This document shows, piece after piece, positions 34,547-41,339 of a stretch of 64,000 nucleotides of DNA; position 1 is the stretch's first letter, and each line of letters opens with the position of its first letter. The translations under genes were made by a program, and so were the position numbers. Source of the DNA: CAXPZW01 sp964221845 (lineage in GTDB: Bacteria > Bacteroidota > Bacteroidia > Flavobacteriales_D > Sanyastnellaceae); contig CAXPZW010000011.1 in the NCBI GenBank assembly GCA_964221845.1, forward strand, positions 62,001 to 126,000, given 5' to 3'. The notes under the pieces were generated by a model that saw only the letters and a program-made list of their open reading frames with translations, was not told the DNA's origin and did no database searches.

Positions 34547-34688
34547 CTCAGAGTCGACCAAAAGGGTTCGTCGGGGGTCGTAAAAACCGGTGCAAAATTA
34601 GGTGTTTCATTTTGTTGGCAAGTGGGATATCCACTTTTTTTTCCGGCTGTGTTGAAAACAGCCCCATTTCGGCCAAAAATGCTGTGCG

Positions 34689-35093
34689 TCAGGACGATTT
34701 GTCGGCATCCGCCTCGCGGTCCGATCGGCGCAATTGACGGCTGGCCACCGCAGTGAAGTGGGCCATTTGAATGCCGTAGCACCCCACAATAGTCAGGGTC
34801 ACCAACAAGCGGTGGGTACCGTCGAGCAGAATGTAGGCCGCCACCACACTCAGGGTGAGAACCATTTTCCCGCCGATGGCGCCCATGAACGCCCCAACAA
34901 ATCGTGAGGGGTTGCGCTCTTCGGTGCGGGCCAATACCGCAAAGGCACCTACCGAAAACAACAGCAGCGCTGGAGGAATGGCAAACAACCAACTGGGCAT
35001 GAAAGGAATCACCAGGAATTTCAGGGCGGCAATCACGCCCAACACGCCCAAGGTGATCAGCGTAGCGCTTTTGATGTAGGCCTTCAGGTTCAT
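34689..35093 (-). CDS. Small membrane protein of the ATP synthase operon
   Basis: The 134 residues contain four predicted membrane helices (for example SATLITLGVLGVIAALKFLV, FAIPPALLLFSVGAFAVLA, MVLTLSVVAAYILL). Its place between atpZ and atpB is where the AtpI-type assembly factor sits in many bacteria, and size and topology fit. The sequence match to AtpI is not strong enough for a symbol. The start overlaps the atpZ stop as ATGA. A 142-base gap to atpB holds no gene. Confidence 0.6.
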   Translation of the reverse strand: MNLKAYIKSATLITLGVLGVIAALKFLVIPFMPSWLFAIPPALLLFSVGAFAVLARTEERNPSRFVGAFMGAIGGKMVLTLSVVAAYILLDGTHRLLVTLTIVGCYGIQMAHFTAVASRQLRRSDREADADKSS

Positions 35094-35308
35094 GGTCGGG
35101 TGACTTGTCGGATGATGTTGACCACGGCCAGGATGGTGCCTAGGAGGCTACCGACCAGGGTCCACACCGGAGCTTCGTTGGCTTGGTAAGCGTCCAGCTT
35201 GATGCCCCCGTATACAAACAAGCCAATGGTCAGGCCCATTTGGGTGGCAATGCCGGTGTACTTGAGTGCCGCGTTAGACTGCGGCTTCTTGGCGTTGGGT
35301 TCCGGCAT
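35090..35308 (-). CDS. AtpZ/AtpI family protein
   Basis: The 72 residues have two membrane helices and the family pattern GIATQMGLTIGLFVYGGIKLD, then WTLVGSLLGTILAVVNIIRQ. Family members occur at the front of ATP synthase operons and, together with AtpI, are proposed to help ion entry or c-ring assembly. The start MPEPNAKKPQSN lies 35 bases inside the end of the bactofilin gene. The next gene overlaps as ATGA. Confidence 0.85.
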   Translation of the reverse strand: MPEPNAKKPQSNAALKYTGIATQMGLTIGLFVYGGIKLDAYQANEAPVWTLVGSLLGTILAVVNIIRQVTRP

Positions 35309-35681
35309 CGGATTGGGTGAGTTCCTTGACCTTGCCGCCCATGTTGCAGTTGCCGGTGAACGATGCGCCGGGTTCAATGCTGAGCTTGTCGGTCACGATG
35401 TCGCCCTCTACGCTGGAGGTAGACTTGAGTGCCAAGAGTTGCTGTACCTGCAGCTTGCCCTTGACCGACCCTTCGATTTCTGAGTTCTGACACACGATGT
35501 CGCCTTCCACCTTTCCGGTGGGGCCCACCACCAAGCGGCCCTTGGTGTTGATGCTGCCCGTGAAGGAGCCGTCAATGCGGATGTTGCTTTCACAGTGGAT
35601 TTCGCCTTGGAACGCGGTGCCTTCCACAATGCGGTTGATCGCCATGTCAGGCGCGGTCTCCATCATCTTGGTCTTTTTCAT
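35274..35681 (-). CDS. Bactofilin family cytoskeletal protein
   Basis: The 135 residues form the right-handed beta-helix repeat of bactofilins: EIHCESNIRIDGSFTGSIN, RLVVGPTGKVEGDIVCQN, EIEGSVKGKLQVQQLLAL, SSVEGDIVTDKLSIEPGA. Short disordered ends flank it. Bactofilins polymerise without nucleotide and localise envelope proteins. The start (MKKTKMMETAPD) is four bases from the stop of the PorW/SprE-like gene, and the 3' end overlaps atpZ by 35 bases, so all three are likely on one transcript. Confidence 0.92.
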   Translation of the reverse strand: MKKTKMMETAPDMAINRIVEGTAFQGEIHCESNIRIDGSFTGSINTKGRLVVGPTGKVEGDIVCQNSEIEGSVKGKLQVQQLLALKSTSSVEGDIVTDKLSIEPGASFTGNCNMGGKVKELTQSDAGTQRQEAAV

Positions 35682-35685
35682 CGGA

Positions 35686-38370
35686 TCAGGGGTAGTATTC
35701 CTGGAAGAACGTGCGGTACGCATCCAGGTCTTTGGTTTTGAAGAGCTGCAAGTAGTTGCCCTTCGAAATCAGGTACGTTTCGTAGCCCGGGCCGTTGTAG
35801 GTTGCCAGGGCGTCGGTGTTGGCGCGGAAGGTGGCCAGGTAATTGTCAGCGTCTTCCAAGCGGTTGAAGCTTTTGACCAGCACAATGTGCTTCTCGCGGC
35901 CAAGTAAGTTGGCGGCGGTGATCAGGTTGGCGCTGTTGAAGTATTCCTTGTTGAAGTCCGACACGGTGGCCTTGACCTCGTTGATGTTGCCGCGGTCCAT
36001 GTTGAACACCAGCGCAAAGAAGTGCTGCGCACGGTCGTCGTAAGTGTAGGGCGAGGGCGGTGCATCGGGTTTGGGGTCCGTGCTGGCGCCGGGAGCTCCG
36101 GACTCTTGCGCGAGCTCGTCGAGGATGCGCTGGGCCGCAACGCCTTCTTCACCTTCAGGGCAGTTGCCGGTAACAGCCTCAAGCGCTTCGATGTAGTTGT
36201 TGCGTTGGCCCACTTGGCGGTCCATGTTGCCAATGCACATGGCGCGTAGGAAACGGTACTTACACAGCAAGTGATTGTCTGGTTCCTCGCGGATGACCTC
36301 GTCGCAGCGGATGATCAGGTCCACGTATTGACGGCGAGTGTAGTCGGTGTAGGCCGCTTCGTACGCTGCAAGCTCTGATGCCTTTTGACGCTCTTGCTCG
36401 TCCTTGTAATCGGGATTGTCGATCAGGCCTGCCCAGATGGATCCGGGGTAACGCTGCTTGATGTGGTTGGCCCAGTAGGCCGACGTCTCGCGCTGGTCAC
36501 CAAACGGGTTGGCGCCGCCCTCCAGCTCTTTGGCCAAGAAGGTGCGGTAGAGTTGGTAATACCCGAGCGGGTGGAACTCACTGTCGTCCACGCGAGAAGA
36601 CATGTCTTGCCACGATTCGATGGCGTTTTCGTCGTCCTCGAGCTTTTCCTTGTAGATCACGCCCGATTGATAGTACGCCTGGGAAATGGCGTTGTCCGAG
36701 GCGGTCATCAAGCTGTCCGAACAAGGCAAGTCCGCGCGCAACTCCTCAATCGAAGGCACTTGGGACTCAATGTCGTTGGGGTCAAAACTCTCGTCGGGCG
36801 TGTCGGTGCCGTCCGGGGTTTGGTTGGGGTCGTCGGGGTCGCCGCTGTCGAAGGCTTGGAATCCCTTGTTGCTGCGTCGCCAGTTGTCTTCTAACGGGCG
36901 GTCGCCCCATTGGCTGAGGAAGTTGTCGTAACCACTGGTACGCAGTACTGGGTTGTACGGCCAGAAGTTGCTGGTGGCACCGCCGCCGCCAGCCTGTGCG
37001 TCGTTCAAGGCGCGTTCAGCATCGCGTTCAGCGCGCTCGCGCTCGGCGATGAGCTCCTCGCGGATTTGGTTCTGGATTTCCAGCAGGCGGGCGTCGAGTT
37101 CATCTGGTGCCAGCGGGCAGAGGGCCTGCAGGCTGTCTTGACGCTCAATCACGCGCAGGTGGGTCACCAATTCGGTGAGGCTGGTCGCCTTGTTTTTGAT
37201 GTCGGTGTAGCGCTTGTGGTCCTCGGCGATGTTTTGGAAACACGAGTCGTAGTAGGCCTGGGCCGGTTCGTAATCGCGGTCGTCAAAGTAGAGGTCTGCC
37301 AATCGCAGGTAACTCTTGGCGCGCTGCTTCTGGTTGTCGATGTTGGCGCGGAGCGACTTCTCCAGGTTGTCGATGCCGCCGGGGCGGTTGCGCTCTTCCA
37401 AGTCAAGGTCGGCCAGGGCGTAGTAGATCTGGTCGCGGTACTCCTCGTTCTTGTCGTCCTTGAGCATCTTGTAGAGCGTCTCACGGATTTCGGCCGGGTT
37501 GCCGCCGCGGCGCGAGAAGGCGAGTGCTTGGTTGATGCGGGCGTAGAACTCCATCTCGTAGTACGGCTTGCACTTGACTACCGCTTGGTAGTTCTCGATG
37601 GCTTCTTGGGACTTGCCGAGTTCTTTCTTGAGCTGGGCGAGGATGAACAACGGACGCGCGCGGTTTTTGCGCTTCTTGGTGTACTCCAGCGATTGCTCGA
37701 GCATTTTGACTGCGTCTTTGTATTCGTTCTGGCGGGTGTAGTACTCAGCGTAGATCAGGTAGGTCTCGGCGCGGTGCTCGTCTTCTACGTCCTTGGCGTC
37801 GATGGCCTTGTCGAGGAAGAGTTTGGCCTTTTTCCAGTCGCCCTTCTCCATGAAAATCTTGGCGTACCATGCGTTGCCCAAGCTCTGCATCTGCGGAGAC
37901 TTGTACTTCTTGGTGGCAAAGCGCAGGAATTCCTCGGCGCGGAACATCTCCCCTTTTAAGAAGTAGGCTTGGCCAAGCAAGAGGTAGCAGTCGTCAATCC
38001 ACTTGTTCATCTCGGGGCGCTTGAGGTCTTTGCTCTGGCGCTTGGAGATTTCCATGTTGTGTTTGGCGATGACGTTGTTGGTCTTTTCGATGATGCGCTC
38101 CATCTCGGGATAGACCGATTGGCGCGTCTCTTCGTTGCCGTGGATGAAGATGGGCAGGATTTCGTCCCAGTCCTCTTCGTGCTCATCGAACAGCTTGACC
38201 GACGCCTCGCGCATGCTTTCCTTGGCGTAGAAGTAGCCATTGAAGCGTGCGGTGGTGTTGTGGAAGGTACGGTAAGAGAACCCGTCGCGTTCGGTGGTAC
38301 AGCCGGCCACAAGGACCAGGAGGAACGCGGCTACGAGGGCGCCGCGGGATATGCGCGTTCTATTGTTCAA
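35686..38370 (-). CDS. PorW/SprE-like T9SS-associated TPR lipoprotein
   Basis: The 894 residues begin with a lipobox (VAAFLLVLVAGC) and continue YRTFHNTTARFNGYFYAKES, the hallmark N-terminus of PorW/SprE, a lipoprotein needed for type IX secretion and gliding in Flavobacterium and Porphyromonas. Many TPR-like helices follow (for example YLLLGQAYFLKGEMFRAEEF). The C-terminus shows a SPOR-like ending (KHIVLVKSFNRLEDADNYLA). The start is TTG: the nearest in-frame stop is three codons upstream and no ATG precedes the signal sequence. It heads the run into bactofilin and the ATP synthase genes. Confidence 0.85.
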   Translation of the reverse strand: MNNRTRISRGALVAAFLLVLVAGCTTERDGFSYRTFHNTTARFNGYFYAKESMREASVKLFDEHEEDWDEILPIFIHGNEETRQSVYPEMERIIEKTNNVIAKHNMEISKRQSKDLKRPEMNKWIDDCYLLLGQAYFLKGEMFRAEEFLRFATKKYKSPQMQSLGNAWYAKIFMEKGDWKKAKLFLDKAIDAKDVEDEHRAETYLIYAEYYTRQNEYKDAVKMLEQSLEYTKKRKNRARPLFILAQLKKELGKSQEAIENYQAVVKCKPYYEMEFYARINQALAFSRRGGNPAEIRETLYKMLKDDKNEEYRDQIYYALADLDLEERNRPGGIDNLEKSLRANIDNQKQRAKSYLRLADLYFDDRDYEPAQAYYDSCFQNIAEDHKRYTDIKNKATSLTELVTHLRVIERQDSLQALCPLAPDELDARLLEIQNQIREELIAERERAERDAERALNDAQAGGGGATSNFWPYNPVLRTSGYDNFLSQWGDRPLEDNWRRSNKGFQAFDSGDPDDPNQTPDGTDTPDESFDPNDIESQVPSIEELRADLPCSDSLMTASDNAISQAYYQSGVIYKEKLEDDENAIESWQDMSSRVDDSEFHPLGYYQLYRTFLAKELEGGANPFGDQRETSAYWANHIKQRYPGSIWAGLIDNPDYKDEQERQKASELAAYEAAYTDYTRRQYVDLIIRCDEVIREEPDNHLLCKYRFLRAMCIGNMDRQVGQRNNYIEALEAVTGNCPEGEEGVAAQRILDELAQESGAPGASTDPKPDAPPSPYTYDDRAQHFFALVFNMDRGNINEVKATVSDFNKEYFNSANLITAANLLGREKHIVLVKSFNRLEDADNYLATFRANTDALATYNGPGYETYLISKGNYLQLFKTKDLDAYRTFFQEYYP

Positions 38371-38378
38371 CGAGTGCT

Positions 38379-38398
38379 AGTTAGCCCTAATGCTAACT
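38379..38398. repeat. Inverted repeat in the porW/sprE-like leader
   Basis: AGTTAGC-N6-GCTAACT is a perfect 7-bp inverted repeat 9 bases upstream of the TTG start and downstream of the -7 box. It would lie in the mRNA leader as a hairpin near the start codon, or act as an operator. Confidence 0.55.
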
Positions 38399-38407
38399 GA
38401 TAAGCCG

Positions 38408-38415
38408 CAAAAATA
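38408..38415 (-). promoter_or_regulatory. -7 promoter element (TATTTTTG) for the porW/sprE-bactofilin-atp run
   Basis: On the minus strand TATTTTTG matches TAnnTTTG. A TTG lies 23 bases upstream (38441-38439), slightly further than the usual 19-21. Confidence 0.5.
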
Positions 38416-38507
38416 TTTCATTTCCTGAGAGAAGTCGCCAAAATCCCTTCCAGAACCAGCAAACCCACCGCAGGTGAATTGCAGATATTTGCACCAAAAC
38501 CCTCCCC

Positions 38508-39377
38508 TTGGAAGCCCCCGGCAAGCCCAAACTCATCCACCGACTGCGCAATCGCTACCGGCTCTCGCTCATCCACGACGAGACTTTTCAGGAGCGCTTC
38601 AGCCTCAGGCTCACGCCGCTCAACGTAATCTTGGTGGTGTTGGGATTGTTTGTGGTCAGCGGCGGCATCGTGTATTCGCTTGTGGCCTTCACCCCCTTGC
38701 GCCAACACGTCATTCCCGGGTACTTGAGTGACAGCTACCGCGAGGATGCCGTGTACAGCCGCGCGCAGGTAGACAGCCTCATGGACGTCACCGCACGCCA
38801 GGACCGCTACATTCAAGACCTACGGGTCGTTCTGGGTGGCGGCGTGGTCACCCCCGCAAACCAAGACACCACCAACCAAGGCGCCCAGCCCGGGGACCTG
38901 GAGTTTGAAATGATCGAAGAGGATTCGCTGCTCCGCGAACGGGTGGACCAGGAACCGCCCCTCGGCTTGGACTTCGAAACCGGCAGCGAGGATGCGACCT
39001 TGGCCAACCTCCTGCTCTTCAAACCCCTGGAAGGCACCCTGACCGGACGCTTCGATACCCGCGTGCAGCATTTTGGCGTGGACGTGGTGGCGCCCGAAAA
39101 CAGCGTGGTCAAAGCGGTGAAAGAAGGCACGGTGTTCTTTTCGGGATACACCATTGATGGCGGGCACGAGATCCACGTGCAGCACGCCAACAACGTGGTG
39201 AGTGTTTACAAGCACAACTCCAAGCTCTTCAAGCAAACCGGCGACCGGGTAGAAACCGGCGAGTCGGTAGCTGTGGTGGGCAATACCGGCGGCCACACCG
39301 ATGGGCCACACTTGCATTTTGAGCTGTGGATCGAAGGGGTGCCGGTTGACCCTGAGGATTACCTGGCTTGGGATTGA
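38508..39377 (+). CDS. M23 family metallopeptidase, membrane-anchored
   Basis: The 289 residues start with a basic cytoplasmic segment (LIHRLRNRYRLSLIHDETF), one membrane helix (NVILVVLGLFVVSGGIVYSL) and then a periplasmic linker. The C-terminal LytM domain has HFGVDVVAP (zinc His and Asp) and GPHLHFELW (H-x-H), so the site is complete. It probably cuts or senses peptidoglycan. No ATG lies before the helix; TTG is the first usable start after an in-frame TGA about 33 bases upstream. It is divergent from the porW/sprE-like gene, sharing a 137-base promoter region. Confidence 0.85.
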   Translation: MEAPGKPKLIHRLRNRYRLSLIHDETFQERFSLRLTPLNVILVVLGLFVVSGGIVYSLVAFTPLRQHVIPGYLSDSYREDAVYSRAQVDSLMDVTARQDRYIQDLRVVLGGGVVTPANQDTTNQGAQPGDLEFEMIEEDSLLRERVDQEPPLGLDFETGSEDATLANLLLFKPLEGTLTGRFDTRVQHFGVDVVAPENSVVKAVKEGTVFFSGYTIDGGHEIHVQHANNVVSVYKHNSKLFKQTGDRVETGESVAVVGNTGGHTDGPHLHFELWIEGVPVDPEDYLAWD

Positions 39378-39414
39378 TGCTGCTGCACTTAGTACCTAGG
39401 TAGGTCCTCCTCCT

Positions 39415-39457
39415 CCCGCTCCCACCCACCCAACAAATCTCCCCACCCCACCCCCCC
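39415..39457 (-). other. Tandem G-quadruplex-forming tract
   Basis: The minus strand carries two adjacent motifs: a 7-G run, T, 4 G, T, 4 G (39457-39441), and GGG-T-GGG-T-GGG-AGC-GGG (39431-39415). They are separated by AGATTTGTT. The plus strand is the matching C-rich strand. The tract lies in the 224-base gap between the 3' ends of the M23 gene and the convergent PfkB kinase gene. No coding frame in it is credible. Confidence 0.8.
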
Positions 39458-39548
39458 ATTTCCAATCCGCAACGCGCGCGACTTGACGGATGGCCGGTAC
39501 ACATGCATACCTGGCCGGGACGACTTGATCGTTAGCAATTCTGGGCAC

Positions 39549-39580
39549 AAAAAAACCCGGTGCACAACGTACACCGGGTT
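39549..39580 (-). terminator. Terminator of the PfkB kinase gene
   Basis: On the minus strand AACCCGGTG and CACCGGGTT form a perfect 9-bp stem around a 9-base loop and run into seven T. It lies about 20 bases after the stop codon. Confidence 0.85.
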
Positions 39581-39601
39581 CGCATGGGGGGGGTGAGCGG
39601 A

Positions 39602-40528
39602 TTACTCCACCAACACAATGTCAAAGTCCACGAGGTCCACGAACTGCTGGATGCGCAGATCGATGTCCTCCTCGGTGAGTTCCAACAGGCGCTCAGGACC
39701 GAATTTTTCACAGGCAAACGAAGCCATGGCCGAGCCGATGATTACCGCCCGCTTCAGGTTGGCAAACGACACCTCTTTGGTGTGGGCCAAAAAGCCCATG
39801 AAGCCGCCGGCAAACGTGTCGCCCGCGCCGGTGGGGTCTACCACTTCTTCAAGCGGGAGGGCTGGGGCAAAGAACACCTTCTCCTCGTCGAAGAGCAGCG
39901 CGCCGTGTTCGCCCTTTTTCATCACCAAGTACTTGGGGCCCATAGTCAAGATCTTCTTGGCGGCCTTCACCAGCGAGTGCTCGCCAGACAGTTGGCGCGC
40001 TTCCTCGTCGTTGATGGTGAGCACGTCGATTTCCTTGAGCACCTCGTGCAGGTCATCCAGGGCAATGTCCATCCAGAAGTTCATGGTGTCCAGCGCAATC
40101 AGCTTGGGACGCTTCTTCATTTGACGGATCACCGAGAGCTGTACCGCCGGGGCCAGGTTGCCGAGCATCAAGAAGTCGGCGTCTTGGGCGGCCTCGGGCA
40201 CCTTGGGCTCAAAGGTCTCCAACACGTTGAGGTCGGTGACCAACGTGTCGCGGCTGTTCATGTCGTAGTGGTACTTGCCCGACCAGAAGAACGACTTCTC
40301 GTTTTCACGGATTTCAAGTCCTTCTTGGTGGATGCCTCGGCGCTGCATTTCAGCCAGCATGTCCTTGGGAAAGTCGCCGCCGATCACCGAGATCAGGTGC
40401 GACTCCTTCACAAAGTACGAGGCGGCCAAGCTGATGTAGGTGGCTGCTCCGCCCACCACTTTGTCCACCTTTCCAAACGGTGTTTCGATGGCGTCAAAGG
40501 CCACTGTACCCACTTCGATCAAAGCCAT
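39602..40528 (-). CDS. PfkB family carbohydrate/nucleoside kinase
   Basis: The 308 residues have the two PfkB signatures. The N-terminal one is VVGGAATYISLAASYF, and the C-terminal one is VVDPTGAGDTFAGGFMGFLA, which contains the catalytic Asp and the anion hole GAGD. The substrate is not evident: ribokinase, fructokinase and adenosine kinase share these. It is a single gene, divergent from tRNA-Asn with only 77 bases between them, and ends in its own terminator. Confidence 0.88.
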   Translation of the reverse strand: MALIEVGTVAFDAIETPFGKVDKVVGGAATYISLAASYFVKESHLISVIGGDFPKDMLAEMQRRGIHQEGLEIRENEKSFFWSGKYHYDMNSRDTLVTDLNVLETFEPKVPEAAQDADFLMLGNLAPAVQLSVIRQMKKRPKLIALDTMNFWMDIALDDLHEVLKEIDVLTINDEEARQLSGEHSLVKAAKKILTMGPKYLVMKKGEHGALLFDEEKVFFAPALPLEEVVDPTGAGDTFAGGFMGFLAHTKEVSFANLKRAVIIGSAMASFACEKFGPERLLELTEEDIDLRIQQFVDLVDFDIVLVE

Positions 40529-40552
40529 AGTAAATTTTTTGCGGCGAAGATA

Positions 40553-40583
40553 TTGTAGTTTTTCACAGTCGTACTTATCTTTG
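40553..40583 (+). promoter_or_regulatory. tRNA-Asn promoter, TTG-N20-TATCTTTG
   Basis: TTG at 40553-40555 and TATCTTTG at 40576-40583 are 20 bases apart, a full match to the Bacteroidota -33/-7 consensus. The tRNA starts 22 bases downstream of the -7 box. Confidence 0.85.
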
Positions 40584-40605
40584 CGCTCCCTTTTTGAGGG
40601 AAGAA

Positions 40606-40679
40606 TCCTCCTTAGCTCAGCTGGTTAGAGCATCTGACTGTTAATCAGAGGGTCCTTGGTTCAAGTCCAAGAGGAGGAG
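40606..40679 (+). tRNA. tRNA-Asn (anticodon GTT)
   Basis: The 74-base cloverleaf has a perfect 7-bp acceptor stem (TCCTCCT with AGGAGGA) and discriminator G. The D arm is CTCAGCTGGTTAGAG, the anticodon stem TCTGA/TCAGA has loop CTGTTAA (anticodon at 40640-40642), and the T stem is CTTGG/CCAAG around TTCAAGT. CCA is not encoded. Confidence 0.97.
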
Positions 40680-40685
40680 CAACAC

Positions 40686-40714
40686 AAAGCCCGGTACAGC
40701 ACCGGGCTTTTTTT
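40686..40714 (+). terminator. Terminator of the tRNA-Asn unit
   Basis: AAAGCCCGGT and ACCGGGCTTT form a perfect 10-bp stem with loop ACAGC, followed by more T. The T-run ends exactly where the next ORF's ATG begins. Confidence 0.9.
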
Positions 40715-41206
40715 ATGCCTATGCCACGCACCTACCTCTTTGTTCCGTTTTCTGCCTCCAAGCTCTGGGCGCCGTTGTTGTCCTTGCTGGTGCTACTCGG
40801 GCTGCTGGGACTGGGCATTGCCGAGTGGGGCATCACGCGCATTTGGCCGCTGACCGCACTTGTGGGTGGGGTATTGGTGGTCTTTCTCCTGGGCGCGCTG
40901 ACCGAGCGGGTGACCGTCAGCGACGCCGGCATCACCTACCGCTCCTTGGGCAAGGAACACCACTTGGATTGGACTGAAATCCAACAGTGGGGGTACTTCC
41001 GATCGGCCCGGTATGGCAACGTGCGCTTGGGGCCGGGCGATGCGTTGAAAGGCCACGTGTTCCTCTACGTGGAACGCGACACCCCGGCCGACATCACCGA
41101 AATGATGCGCGTGGACGAGCGCCGCATTGTGGTGTACTTCCGCCCTGCGCTGGCCGCCTTGTTTGAGGAAAAACTGGGCGCACCGCTTTCCACCCGAAAA
41201 GGGTAA
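40715..41206 (+). CDS. Small membrane protein with PH-like domain, function unknown
   Basis: The 163 residues have two membrane helices (APLLSLLVLLGLLGLGIAEW and LTALVGGVLVVFLLGALT). A cytoplasmic beta-rich part follows, reading VTVSDAGITYRSLGKEHHLD and WTEIQQWGYF, like the bacterial PH/EbsA-type domains that follow two helices. The C-terminus is DERRIVVYFRPALAALFEE. The ATG at 40715 touches the tRNA terminator; a second ATG two codons later (MPRTYLF) is equally likely. No separate promoter is visible between the tRNA and this gene. Confidence 0.6.
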   Translation: MPMPRTYLFVPFSASKLWAPLLSLLVLLGLLGLGIAEWGITRIWPLTALVGGVLVVFLLGALTERVTVSDAGITYRSLGKEHHLDWTEIQQWGYFRSARYGNVRLGPGDALKGHVFLYVERDTPADITEMMRVDERRIVVYFRPALAALFEEKLGAPLSTRKG

Positions 41207-41339
41207 TGCTCTGGGGTTTGGCTTCCCCGATTTGCAAGGTTTGTTTGATGCTGGGTTAGGAATGGTGATGAACCAAACCGGCAAAAGCTTGTTCCCAAGA
41301 TGCTTACCCAAGCAACTCGAATCATTCAAATCAATCGTT

